Shown here: in pieces, positions 1 to 8,155 of the stretch
Position numbering within the stretch: position 1 is the first letter of the stretch
Layout of the letters: each line of letters begins with the position of its first letter
NCBI GenBank assembly: GCA_002050165.1
Contig: MWSW01000018.1
Location: 33,949 to 97,948 of the forward strand
Source: Candidatus Tepidiaquacellales bacterium OLB4/UTCHB1
Lineage (GTDB): Bacteria; Bacteroidota; Ignavibacteria; Tepidaquicellales; Tepidaquicellaceae
DNA length: 64,000 bases
Direction of reading: 5' to 3'
The notes under the pieces: generated by a model
Told to the model about the DNA's origin: nothing
The model's input: only the letters and a program-made list of their open reading frames with translations
Databases searched by the model: none
Made by a program: the position numbers and the translations under genes

Positions 1-810
1 ATAATCCCGACGTTCTCCAAAAAAAATATTTTCGGTTATACACCGGTTGCAATTTCCAGCCTGGCGATTGCTTTTGTCGGTTACCTCGTCTGGGGTCATC
101 ACATGTTTTCAAGCGGTATTAGCGATATCTCGAGACTTATATTTTCTTTACTTACTTTTCTTGTTGCAATACCTACTGGTGTAAAAGTATTCAATTGGGT
201 TGCTACGATGTACAAGGGCTCGATTACCGTAAAAACACCGATGCTTTTTGTATTATTTTTTATCGTTATTTTTTCGATTGGCGGACTTACAGGATTAGTG
301 CTTGGCGCAATTAATACCGATATTCACGTCACGGATACATACTTTGTTGTTGGTCACTTCCACTATGTAATGTTCGGTTCGATGGGTATTCTGCTGTTTG
401 CGGGATTGCATTACTGGTTCCCCAAAATGTTTGGCAGGATGTACCATGAAAAAATGGCACAGGTTTCAGCCTGGATTTTTTTCGTAGGGTTCAATCTTTT
501 ATATTTTCCGATGTTCATCATGGGGTATCTGGGGATGCCGCGAAGATATTACGATTACCTGCCGGAGTTTACAACATATCACGTTATTGCAACGGTCGGT
601 TCCTGGATCATGATAACTGGAATGATCATAATGTTTGCTAACTTGATCAGGAGTCTGTACACCGGCGCCAAAGCCACAGAAAATCCATGGGGTGGAACAA
701 CACTCGAATGGAAGATTCCATCACCACCACCACTTGAGAATTTCAGGGAAATACCGGTTATAACCGAAGGTCCCTACGAACACCATTTCAATAAGGAGGA
801 AAATACATAA
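1..810 (+). CDS. coxA: Cytochrome c oxidase subunit I, C-terminal part
   Basis: Catalytic haem-copper subunit of an aa3-type terminal oxidase in the inner membrane; it reduces O2 to water and pumps protons. The frame is open from the first base, so the N-terminal half lies outside the window and 269 residues remain. WGHHMF at residues 31-36 carries two of the copper-B histidines. The later block DTYFVVGHFHYVMFG carries the haem a and a3 histidines (HFH). The residue just before DTY is Thr, where His is common in the family. About six hydrophobic helices follow one another. The stop codon overlaps the start of the subunit III gene by one base (TAATG), so the two are translationally coupled. 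Confidence 0.95.
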   Translation: MIPTFSKKNIFGYTPVAISSLAIAFVGYLVWGHHMFSSGISDISRLIFSLLTFLVAIPTGVKVFNWVATMYKGSITVKTPMLFVLFFIVIFSIGGLTGLVLGAINTDIHVTDTYFVVGHFHYVMFGSMGILLFAGLHYWFPKMFGRMYHEKMAQVSAWIFFVGFNLLYFPMFIMGYLGMPRRYYDYLPEFTTYHVIATVGSWIMITGMIIMFANLIRSLYTGAKATENPWGGTTLEWKIPSPPPLENFREIPVITEGPYEHHFNKEENT

Positions 811-1454
811 TGAGTAATGATTCTACAGATGTAACAATTGCAAAATCCGAATCACACTCTCACGTTCACCGCGATGACGCAGGCTCAAAAATGGGAATGT
901 GGCTGTTCCTTTTTACTGAAGTATTACTTTTCGGCGGAATGTTTCTGGCTTATGCAACATACAGATTCATGTATCCCCAGGATTTTGTAAATGCCGCACT
1001 ACGTCTTGATCCGATCCTTGGTGCGGTTAATACGGTCATACTGTTAACCAGCAGCCTCTCGGTAGTTCTCTCGATTACGGCATTACAGAAAAACAAAAAA
1101 AATCTGAGTCTGGTATATCTGAGTATTACGATGCTACTTGCTTTGACATTTTTGGTTATTAAGTATTTCGAATGGTCGCATAAATTTGAGCTAGGAATTT
1201 ATCCGAAGGGCCCGGCACTCGAATCCTTCGCTCAGGGAGGAAAGTTATTCTTCGGGCTTTATTACCTGATGACGGGACTCCACGGGCTGCACGTTGTTAT
1301 AGGTATGACGTTTATAGGATTTATGATGTACTTTATCAGTAAGAACAAACAAACCGCACATAACCACCAGCGAACTGAAAATGCGGGCCTTTACTGGCAT
1401 CTGGTGGACTTGATATGGATATTCCTGTTCCCACTGTTTTATTTAGTCCATTAA
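810..1454 (+). CDS. coxC: Cytochrome c oxidase subunit III
   Basis: Subunit III of the aa3-type oxidase, which stabilises the catalytic core in the inner membrane. At 214 residues it matches the short bacterial five-helix form. After a hydrophilic, His-rich N-terminus (about residues 1-25) comes GMWLFLFTEVLLFGGMF with the conserved membrane Glu, and later GLYYLMTGLHGLHVVIG with the conserved His. The start is fixed by a good ribosome-binding site (aaggagg at 793-799) and by the one-base overlap with subunit I. A 141-base stretch without a gene separates it from subunit IV. Confidence 0.95.
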   Translation: MSNDSTDVTIAKSESHSHVHRDDAGSKMGMWLFLFTEVLLFGGMFLAYATYRFMYPQDFVNAALRLDPILGAVNTVILLTSSLSVVLSITALQKNKKNLSLVYLSITMLLALTFLVIKYFEWSHKFELGIYPKGPALESFAQGGKLFFGLYYLMTGLHGLHVVIGMTFIGFMMYFISKNKQTAHNHQRTENAGLYWHLVDLIWIFLFPLFYLVH

Positions 1455-1595
1455 AAATGCACTGAATGATAAAGTTGAATCAGGTTTGAAATGGAGGTAT
1501 GATTAGTATGGGTAGAATATTAAAAGTTTGCAGTTTAGTTTATTTTAACTATGATTTTTTATTCCAACGATTTTAAAGAAATCTTATAATTCTTT

Positions 1596-1931
1596 ATGAA
1601 AGACACAACACGAGACACAAAAGCTCTCGAGCGTGAACTTGAAGAAGAGCTTCATTCAACAGGATACGGGACTTACATACTCGTATGGCTCGGTTTAATT
1701 GGATTGACGGCAATAACGGTAACCGTTGCCGGTTTAAACCTCGGCAGTTTTGCTCTTATAGCGGCACTTATTATTGCAACTGTCAAATCTGCCCTGGTAG
1801 TCAATTATTTTATGCACATTAAATTTGATACACCTATTTTTAAGATTTTTGTTACAATTTGTATCATTGTAGTTCTGACTATATTTATTATAACTTTCTT
1901 TGATTATCTTTACAGGGAGCCTTTAATATGA
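1596..1931 (+). CDS. coxD: Cytochrome c oxidase subunit IV (prokaryotic type)
   Basis: Small accessory subunit of the oxidase, 111 residues. A charged, acidic N-terminus of about 25 residues is followed by three hydrophobic helices (about 26-47, 50-72 and 80-103). VKSALVVNYFMHIKF between helices two and three is the family signature. The stop overlaps the subunit II start by four bases (ATGA). Its position between subunits III and II, rather than after III at the end of the cluster, is a local gene order worth noting. The family is assigned from size, topology and context. Confidence 0.85.
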   Translation: MKDTTRDTKALERELEEELHSTGYGTYILVWLGLIGLTAITVTVAGLNLGSFALIAALIIATVKSALVVNYFMHIKFDTPIFKIFVTICIIVVLTIFIITFFDYLYREPLI

Positions 1932-2662
1932 GACCGGATATAGCAACACAGGTTGATAACACGATGATCCTGATCGTGGCGGTTTGTATTTTCTTTTTTG
2001 TCCTTGTAACAGGTACAATGATTTATTTTGTATTTCGTTACAATAAAAAGAGAAATCCCCAAGCCACCAATATACACGGCAATACTCCGCTTGAGGTCGC
2101 GTGGACTGTAATTCCGCTTATACTTGTCCTTGTAATTTTCTTTTACGGGTGGAACGGTTTCAGTAATATGCGCAATGTCCCCGAAGATGCACTCGTTGTA
2201 AAAGTAACCGGCCAGATGTGGAAGTGGAAGTTTGAATATGAGAACGGGAAAAAATCTGATACGCTGTTTGTACCTGTCGGAAAACCGGTTAGAATGAATA
2301 TTCATTCAAATGACGTAAACCACAGCTTCTTTATTCCCTCAATGCGGGTAAAAGAAGATGCAGTACCGGGACGGGAAAATTACTTATGGTTTAAAGCTGA
2401 TAATATTGGCGAATACGATATTGCATGTGCCGAATATTGCGGCCTCGACCACTGGAATATGTATGCAAAGCTTATAGTCGATACAGATGAAAATTTCAAT
2501 GCGTGGTATAATCAGGTTGAGCAATCTGAGAAAAAAACAAACAGCGGTGAAACCGGAAATACGACTAATCAGGATTCATTAAAAAATAATTCAGGGAATA
2601 CCGACGATTCTACGACGGTTACTGATACAACACAAATTTCAGATACAACTAAATCCGAGTGA
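1928..2662 (+). CDS. coxB: Cytochrome c oxidase subunit II
   Basis: Carries the binuclear CuA centre that takes electrons from cytochrome c and passes them to subunit I. There are two N-terminal helices (about residues 11-35 and 58-76) and then a periplasmic cupredoxin domain. CuA ligands are visible: H132 in VNHSF, and C167, E169, C171, H175 and M178 in CAEYCGLDHWNM. GQMWKWKFEY is the aromatic electron-entry region. No lipobox or cleavable signal peptide is obvious. The last 45 residues are a Ser/Thr/Asn/Asp-rich tail with no cytochrome c domain, so this is not a caa3-type fusion. Its stop overlaps the GTG of the haem O synthase gene by four bases. Confidence 0.95.
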   Translation: MRPDIATQVDNTMILIVAVCIFFFVLVTGTMIYFVFRYNKKRNPQATNIHGNTPLEVAWTVIPLILVLVIFFYGWNGFSNMRNVPEDALVVKVTGQMWKWKFEYENGKKSDTLFVPVGKPVRMNIHSNDVNHSFFIPSMRVKEDAVPGRENYLWFKADNIGEYDIACAEYCGLDHWNMYAKLIVDTDENFNAWYNQVEQSEKKTNSGETGNTTNQDSLKNNSGNTDDSTTVTDTTQISDTTKSE

Positions 2663-3594
2663 ATTTGGAAACCGGTTCATCAATACTCCAGGATAAGCAG
2701 CAGGTATATAGAAGTGTTTCGCTCTTTAAGTGGCTTGTAACTGTTGCCGAACTTGCTAAAATAAAGATAACTATATTCGTGGCGTTCACCTCAGCATTAG
2801 GATTCATTCTTGCTGCTGACAGTTTATCTACCTCGATGATTCTTCCTGTTAGCGGAATATTTTTACTCGCCTGCAGTTCTGCAGTAATCAATCAAATTCA
2901 GGAGTGGCAATATGACGCGGTAATGAAACGTACGATGAACAGACCAATTCCAACTAATAAAATTACACTTACCAATGCATGGGTAATTGCAGTTTCATTG
3001 TTTGTAATTGCCGTTTCCATGTTAATCTTTGCATCGAATATTTTAACGATTGCGGTATCACTTTTAACAATGGTCTGGTACAATCTTATTTACACTCCGT
3101 TAAAGCGTAAAACCGGGGTAGCGATTATTCCCGGATCGTTTGTAGGTGCATTGCCACCGCTCGCCGGTTGGCTTGCAGCAGGTGGAAGCCTGTTTGACAC
3201 TCAAATCTGGATACTCTTTTCTCTCTTTTTCCTTTGGCAGATTCCACATTTCTGGCTTTTATTAATACTCTTTAAAGACGATTATAAAGCCGCATCGTTC
3301 CCTGTTTTTACTGATTCGGTTAGCGTATCAACACTTGAAAAACTTATAATAGCTACAACTTTACTAACCTCCGGAATTGCTATATTTTATGCGTTCACAG
3401 GAGCAATGAACTATTTCCCGTCACAATTGGTGATTGTTGCCTTTTCAGTTTTTTTAGCAATAAATTCTTTTTCAATTAACGGGAATCACGGGAACAGAAA
3501 GCGGGTAGTCGCGTCTTTTCTCGCTATAAATTTCTTTACTTTAATTTTCATAACTATTTTAATTTTAGATAAACTTCTAAAGATTATTTTATAA
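2659..3594 (+). CDS. ctaB: Protohaem IX farnesyltransferase (haem O synthase)
   Basis: Transfers a farnesyl group to haem B to make haem O, the precursor of the haem A used by the neighbouring oxidase. It is an integral membrane protein of 311 residues with about eight to nine helices, usual for the UbiA family. The first Asp-rich motif reads NQIQEWQYDAVMKRT followed by NRPIP (about residues 77-97), and YTPLKRKT and DDYKAASFPV are also present. The start is GTG within the subunit II stop. No haem A synthase (ctaA) is visible in the window; it may lie upstream of base 1 or elsewhere. Confidence 0.92.
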   Translation: MNLETGSSILQDKQQVYRSVSLFKWLVTVAELAKIKITIFVAFTSALGFILAADSLSTSMILPVSGIFLLACSSAVINQIQEWQYDAVMKRTMNRPIPTNKITLTNAWVIAVSLFVIAVSMLIFASNILTIAVSLLTMVWYNLIYTPLKRKTGVAIIPGSFVGALPPLAGWLAAGGSLFDTQIWILFSLFFLWQIPHFWLLLILFKDDYKAASFPVFTDSVSVSTLEKLIIATTLLTSGIAIFYAFTGAMNYFPSQLVIVAFSVFLAINSFSINGNHGNRKRVVASFLAINFFTLIFITILILDKLLKIIL

Positions 3595-3600
3595 AAAACC

Positions 3601-5013
3601 ATGAATATTTTCGAACAATTTGTAATTCCTCCATCAAGTCATACATTGCCGTTGATGGATATTTTTCTGATCCTATCATTACTGTTGTTTCTGCCGTTTA
3701 TAGGGATGTTAATCGGTGGAACCACTATGTCAATGATTTTATCCGGAATCAGCGGGAATACCGGTGATGATAATTATAACCGGTTCTCTAGGGATATTCT
3801 CAATAAACTATCGGTAAATAAAAATGTAGGGTTAGGACTTGGATTGATACCGGCGTTTTCAATTACCTTTGTTTACGCCCAATATCTGTACCAGGCGCCT
3901 GCTATTGCAATTTCAATAATGTTTATCGGATGTGTGATTTACATTTTTGCATTTTTATTAACCTATCGGTTTCACCGTACATTTGAAACGGGGTTAATTC
4001 TCGATAGCTATAAATTATACATTGAACCGGGTAAAAATTTACCTGCTGATGTTATTGAGTACAAGAAAAAAAATGCAGCGATAACGAAACAAAGCGGTAG
4101 ATTAGGATTATTTCTGCTTTACGTTGCCTCTTTCCTTTTTGTTGGTGGAGCTTCAATTGCAACCAATCCAATGCGATGGGCTGAAGTAACCAACGTTATT
4201 GTTTTGCTCATCGAATTTGAAGTCTGGATAAATTACCTTTATTTCCTTTCGTTTTCTGCTGCAATTACTTGCAGTGCAATATTATTCTTTTTCTTTAAAT
4301 GGCAGGGCGGTATAAAGGATATGACAATAGATTATAAAATGTTGGTGTTAAAAGTTGCAGGATTTACGGGATTTTTCAGCGTTGTTCTCCTTCTTTTCTT
4401 CGTATTTATAAAGTTTTTGATAACTACGGAAATGGCGCTGTCAACCTCTGTATTTGTTTATACAACTCTTGCAATGATTTCGATTCTTATCGTTTGCAGT
4501 TTATTATATGCAGTTCTTAAAAATCACGAGGTAAGATTTGCATCAGCAATTTTCTTTTTCATGATCCTGATTTTTCTTTTCACATCATTGAAAGATCAAG
4601 CTTTATTAGGGAATGCGTTGTCAGACCATCTTGCGCCGATTATTGCAGAGCAGGATAAGTTAATTGAAAGTAAAACTCAACCGATTGCTCAGGACGAATC
4701 TGCGATTGATGGCAGCCAGATTTATCAGACTAAATGTTCCGCCTGTCACAAAGGGGATGTAAAACTTGTAGGACCGCCTTATATGGAGACGATTCCAAAG
4801 TATAATGGTGACATCAAAAAACTTGCGGGATTTATCTATAACCCGGTTAAGGTGAACCCTGAATATCCCGCCATGCCGAGTCAAGGTTTATCGGTTGCTG
4901 AATCCGAAGCTGTAGCAAAGTATCTAATGGATACGTACGGTGGCGGTGCCGGTGGCGAAGAAAAAGAATCAGATAAACAAGGAACAGATAATAAAGAACC
5001 TGAATCAAAGTAA
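3601..5013 (+). CDS. Eight-helix membrane protein with C-terminal cytochrome c domain
   Basis: A 470-residue protein with two parts. Residues 1-330 contain about eight transmembrane helices (roughly 19-41, 78-98, 103-122, 168-188, 212-232, 249-272, 282-305 and 312-330) that I cannot assign to a named family. Residues about 373-450 are a class I cytochrome c: C379-S-A-C382-H383 binds haem c covalently and M425 in PAMPSQ is the likely sixth ligand. A Gly/Glu/Lys-rich tail ends the protein. It begins six bases after ctaB and is the last gene before the terminator, so it belongs to the oxidase cluster. It probably carries electrons to the CuA site of subunit II; whether the membrane part also binds haem or quinone is unknown. 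Confidence 0.75.
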   Translation: MNIFEQFVIPPSSHTLPLMDIFLILSLLLFLPFIGMLIGGTTMSMILSGISGNTGDDNYNRFSRDILNKLSVNKNVGLGLGLIPAFSITFVYAQYLYQAPAIAISIMFIGCVIYIFAFLLTYRFHRTFETGLILDSYKLYIEPGKNLPADVIEYKKKNAAITKQSGRLGLFLLYVASFLFVGGASIATNPMRWAEVTNVIVLLIEFEVWINYLYFLSFSAAITCSAILFFFFKWQGGIKDMTIDYKMLVLKVAGFTGFFSVVLLLFFVFIKFLITTEMALSTSVFVYTTLAMISILIVCSLLYAVLKNHEVRFASAIFFFMILIFLFTSLKDQALLGNALSDHLAPIIAEQDKLIESKTQPIAQDESAIDGSQIYQTKCSACHKGDVKLVGPPYMETIPKYNGDIKKLAGFIYNPVKVNPEYPAMPSQGLSVAESEAVAKYLMDTYGGGAGGEEKESDKQGTDNKEPESK

Positions 5014-5033
5014 TCATATATTTTAATCGTTCT

Positions 5034-5070
5034 AAAAAGCAACTTAAAAATTTTTTTAGGTTGCTTTTTT
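5034..5070 (+). terminator. Rho-independent terminator of the oxidase cluster
   Basis: A perfect ten-base inverted repeat (aaaaagcaac at 5034-5043, gttgcttttt at 5060-5069) ends in a run of T. It lies 20 bases after the cytochrome c gene stop and just before the sirtuin start. Confidence 0.88.
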
Positions 5071-5075
5071 ATTCA

Positions 5076-5792
5076 ATGAAAAAAAAAAGAGCAAAAATAG
5101 TAGTTCTGACAGGATCGGGGATCAGCGCAGAATCCGGTCTTAAAACTTTCAGGGACTCTGATGGCTTGTGGGAAGGATATGACGTAATGCAGGTTGCTTC
5201 AATTCAAGGCTGGCGTGAGAACAAGGAACTCGTGCTCGATTTCTATAACGAGCGAAGACGGGAACTTAAAAGAGCTAAGCCAAATGACGCGCATCTTGCT
5301 ATAGCTGAGCTCCAGAAATATTTTCATGTTGAGGTTATTACACAGAATGTAGATGATCTGCATGAAAGAGCCGGAACAAAAAATGTTTTACACCTGCACG
5401 GAGAGTTAACTAAAGCCAGGAGTTCAGGTGACCAAAGGGTGGTTGTGGATATAGGTTACCGTGACATTAAGTCGGGAGAAAAGGCACCTGATGGATTTCC
5501 GCTTCGGCCTCACGTGGTATGGTTTGGTGAACAAGTACCACTGCTTGAAAAAGCGCATGTGATTGTTAAGAACTGCGATTTTTTTATCGTTGTCGGGACT
5601 TCGCTCGTTGTTTATCCCGCCGCGGGATTAATCGAATTCGTACCCGATGATGTACCCAAATATATTATTGACCCCGTTAAACCCGAACTGTTTAAAAAAA
5701 TTAAGAATCTTTTTTTTATTGAAAAGGTTGCTTCTATCGGGATGAGGCAATTGACGAATGAATTTTTTAGACAGGTGAAGTCAATCAATTAG
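5076..5792 (+). CDS. cobB: Sir2-type NAD-dependent protein deacylase
   Basis: Removes acyl groups from lysines using NAD. The Rossmann core shows GSGISAESGLKTFR near the N-terminus, TQNVDDLHERAG with the LHLHGEL catalytic His, LRPHVVWFGE, and VGTSLVVYPAAGL. FYNERRRE carries the Tyr-x-x-Arg pair that in SIRT5 and E. coli CobB recognises succinyl and malonyl groups. The small domain lacks the four zinc-binding cysteines. I chose the ATG at 5076 (238 residues) over a TTG at 5061, which lies inside the terminator hairpin. Deacylase function is well supported; preference for acidic acyl groups is inferred. Confidence 0.9.
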   Translation: MKKKRAKIVVLTGSGISAESGLKTFRDSDGLWEGYDVMQVASIQGWRENKELVLDFYNERRRELKRAKPNDAHLAIAELQKYFHVEVITQNVDDLHERAGTKNVLHLHGELTKARSSGDQRVVVDIGYRDIKSGEKAPDGFPLRPHVVWFGEQVPLLEKAHVIVKNCDFFIVVGTSLVVYPAAGLIEFVPDDVPKYIIDPVKPELFKKIKNLFFIEKVASIGMRQLTNEFFRQVKSIN

Positions 5793-5844
5793 ACATATCC
5801 CGATAAATATTCACTGATGATTTTCAACAAAAAGTTATCAGGAC

Positions 5845-6186
5845 TTGATAGTATGGCAAAAGTCAATGGACTTAGCCCGGCAGATATATCAGCATACCTC
5901 CTCCTTTCCCAAAGAAGAGATATATGGATTGACTTCGCAAATGCGAAGAGCAGCGGTAAGCATTCCGGCAAACATAGCGGAAGGACAAGCGAGGAACACT
6001 ACGGGGGAGTTCCGTCAGTTCTTGGGGATAGCGAAAGGTTCTTTAGCGGAATTACAGACTTTGATAATTTTATCTCAGAACTTGGATTTTCTGAAACCGG
6101 AAAGCTCAAAACTGCTGTTGACGAATTGCGAAGAAGTCGCAAAGATGCTGAATGGCTTACTGAAATCCATTTCTCAAAAGAACTAA
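5845..6186 (+). CDS. Four-helix bundle protein (S23/IVS family), 5' end probably frameshifted
   Basis: Small all-helical protein of the family first seen in 23S rRNA intervening sequences; its molecular role is unsettled. Recognised by [11 protein letters not shown] near the N-terminus, [27 protein letters not shown] and the [12 protein letters not shown] helix. The frame opens with a TTG at 5845, yet the family normally begins before SYxDLIVWQK. An ATG at 5817 is out of frame, but removing one A from the run at 5829-5833 gives [16 protein letters not shown], a typical family start. Either a one-base indel has damaged the 5' end, the base is a sequencing error, or translation starts at TTG. 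No rRNA gene is near. Confidence 0.8.
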   Translation: MIVWQKSMDLARQIYQHTSSFPKEEIYGLTSQMRRAAVSIPANIAEGQARNTTGEFRQFLGIAKGSLAELQTLIILSQNLDFLKPESSKLLLTNCEEVAKMLNGLLKSISQKN

Positions 6187-6213
6187 ACACTAAGCACTAC
6201 CTACTAACCACTA

Positions 6214-6581
6214 TCAAAGGATTAGACATTTACGACCCCATAAAAGACATCGTCAAACCCCGCGATGTACACGATATTGCCTATTGGATGGTGGACGATG
6301 ATTATGACGGCAGCAACTTTGTGGTAAAGCAGGTTTTCTTCTGCGGTGGTGACAAATCCGAATTTGATAAATGGAAAAAAGGTTTAGACACTTTAGCCAA
6401 AGACGGCACCAAAAAGAAAGCAGAAAAGACGCTGAAAATTGAAATAGACGATGAAGCCTTCGACCGATTGTACGGACACATTTCTCATCCAATCGAAATC
6501 AAAAAGAAAGGACAGAAAATTGCAGTGAGAATCATCAGTCAGTTTGGGGAAGAAAGCACGAAAGTTTTAAGTGCTGAATGA
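6214..6581 (+). pseudogene. C-terminal remnant resembling a DNA methyltransferase
   Basis: After the four-helix-bundle stop, another frame reads about 120 residues of protein-like sequence: [21 protein letters not shown], a basic Lys-rich middle, then [11 protein letters not shown] and [17 protein letters not shown]. From memory this resembles the C-terminal end of adenine-specific DNA methyltransferases of restriction-modification systems, but no catalytic DPPY/NPPY or FxGxG motif is present and there is no proper start. The open frame upstream (5817-6213) is only an out-of-frame reading of the four-helix-bundle gene. I read it as a stranded 3' piece of a lost gene, or a gene interrupted by the four-helix-bundle element. 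The family assignment is tentative. Confidence 0.45.
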
Positions 6582-6603
6582 GGTATATTGTTCAAAGATT
6601 ACA

Positions 6604-6634
6604 TTGTCTATCAGAAAGAATATCGGTATTTTTG
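6604..6634 (+). promoter_or_regulatory. Possible promoter of glgA, Bacteroidota type
   Basis: TTG at 6604-6606 and TATTTTTG at 6627-6634, 20 bases apart, fit the TTG/TAnnTTTG pattern used by Bacteroidota housekeeping sigma factors. The second box ends 18 bases before the glgA ATG. Such boxes also arise by chance in AT-rich DNA. Confidence 0.3.
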
Positions 6635-6652
6635 TAAAATTATATGATTTAA

Positions 6653-8140
6653 ATGCCAAAAGGTTTTAACGTTCTATTTGTATCCAGCGAAGTCTATCCT
6701 TACTCTAAAACCGGCGGTTTAGCAGATATATCAAACTCCCTGCCGCAAGCATTAAACTCCATCGGAAACGAAGTACGCATATTAACTCCAAAATACGGTC
6801 AGCTTGATGAAAGGAGACTTCAGATCCATGAGATTAAAAGAATGAAGGATCTCTCCATTGAGTTCAACAAGAAGAAACATAAATTCAGTATTAAATCTTC
6901 TTTTATACACGGCAAGAATACAAAAGCGCAAATTTATCTGCTTGAGAATAATGATTTTTTCAAGAACAAGGGGATATATCAGAATATAAGGACAAAGAAA
7001 GATTTCCCGAACAACGATGAACGGTATATGTTCTTTTGTAAAACCGTGCTTGACGTACTTGAAGTTTTACATTGGAAACCGGATATAATACATTGTAACG
7101 ACTGGCAAACGGGACTCATTCCAGCATATATCAAAACTCTTTACAAGGACCATCCGCTCATATCCGATATTAAAACTATTTTCACGATTCATAATCTTGC
7201 TTATCAGGGTAATTTCGCGAAATCATCTTTTAATAAAACAGGTTTACCGAGCGAAGCATTTTCTGATGAGACCGGGATGCTAAACGGGAAATTCAGTTTT
7301 CTTAAAGCGGGTCTCGCTTATGCAGATAAGATTTCAACGGTAAGCGAAAAATATGCCCTTGAAATCAGGACGGATAAAAATTATTCCTGCGGGATGGAAA
7401 AATTACTCACAAAAAGAAAAAATGACCTTGTGGGAATTCTTAACGGAATTGACTACAACGTTTGGAATCCGAACTTCGACAAGTTAATTCCATATCGTTA
7501 CACTAATCAGGAAATCCCGCTGAAATACGAGAACAAGCGTGAACTTCTTAATAAATATAAGTTCGAATACAGTGAAGACATACCCTTAATTGGAATGATA
7601 ACGAGGCTGGTTGACCAGAAAGGATTTGATCTTATAGTAGAATCTTTTGACGAGTTAATGAACGAGAATATACAAATGATAATCCTCGGTGCGGGTGAGG
7701 AGAAGTATCAGAAATTTTTACTGAAGATGAAGAAAAAATATCCAAAGAAACTCATTGTTCACATTGGTTACGATGAAGAACTTGCACACATGATTGAAGC
7801 CGGAAGTGATATATTTCTGATGCCGTCAAAATATGAACCATGCGGTTTAAATCAGATGTATAGCCTGATGTACGGAACTGTGCCTGTTGTTAGAAATACC
7901 GGCGGTCTTTCCGATACAGTAAACGATTACAAGAAGAAAGACGGGAACGGATTCCTGTTTGAAAATTACGATTCAAAAGATATGATGAAGGCAATTAAGC
8001 TTGCTTTAAAAATTTATCTCACGGATAAGAATAAATGGTATGATTTGATCAGGAATGGTATGTCGCACGATTTTTCATGGAAAGCTTCAGCAAAGAAGTA
8101 CACCGCTCTTTATAAAAATATTGTTGCTTCCAGAAAGTAA
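6653..8140 (+). CDS. glgA: Glycogen synthase (ADP-glucose type)
   Basis: Elongates alpha-1,4-glucan chains from ADP-glucose in the cytoplasm. It is a GT-B family 5 glycosyltransferase of 495 residues, normal length. The N-terminal substrate loop SKTGGLADISNSLP (about residues 18-31) is diagnostic, HCNDWQTGLIP follows, and the C-terminal half has the EPCGLNQMYSLMYGTVPVVRNTGGL nucleotide-sugar block. The start ATG at 6653 precedes the conserved FNVLFVSSEVYP strand by four residues. The glucan phosphorylase gene lies 37 kb away, so glycogen genes are not clustered. The next gene follows after 15 bases. Confidence 0.95.
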   Translation: MPKGFNVLFVSSEVYPYSKTGGLADISNSLPQALNSIGNEVRILTPKYGQLDERRLQIHEIKRMKDLSIEFNKKKHKFSIKSSFIHGKNTKAQIYLLENNDFFKNKGIYQNIRTKKDFPNNDERYMFFCKTVLDVLEVLHWKPDIIHCNDWQTGLIPAYIKTLYKDHPLISDIKTIFTIHNLAYQGNFAKSSFNKTGLPSEAFSDETGMLNGKFSFLKAGLAYADKISTVSEKYALEIRTDKNYSCGMEKLLTKRKNDLVGILNGIDYNVWNPNFDKLIPYRYTNQEIPLKYENKRELLNKYKFEYSEDIPLIGMITRLVDQKGFDLIVESFDELMNENIQMIILGAGEEKYQKFLLKMKKKYPKKLIVHIGYDEELAHMIEAGSDIFLMPSKYEPCGLNQMYSLMYGTVPVVRNTGGLSDTVNDYKKKDGNGFLFENYDSKDMMKAIKLALKIYLTDKNKWYDLIRNGMSHDFSWKASAKKYTALYKNIVASRK

Positions 8141-8155
8141 TTATTCAGCAGATGT

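Noticed and set aside
1910..2305. Minus-strand frame of 131 codons
   Set aside because: It lies antisense within subunit II, which has clear CuA motifs.
5061..5075. TTG start for the sirtuin
   Set aside because: It lies in the 3' arm of the terminator; the ATG at 5076 gives the normal sirtuin N-terminus.
5845..6186. 23S rRNA intervening sequence
   Set aside because: The protein belongs to the family found in such sequences, but no rRNA sequence surrounds it.
6253..6492. Minus-strand Arg/His-rich frame
   Set aside because: Antisense to the methyltransferase-like remnant; composition typical of a shadow frame.
5817..6581. A single 254-residue gene over the whole span
   Set aside because: Its first 130 codons read the four-helix-bundle gene out of frame (Ser/Gly/Arg-rich nonsense). 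Only the part from about 6214 looks like protein.
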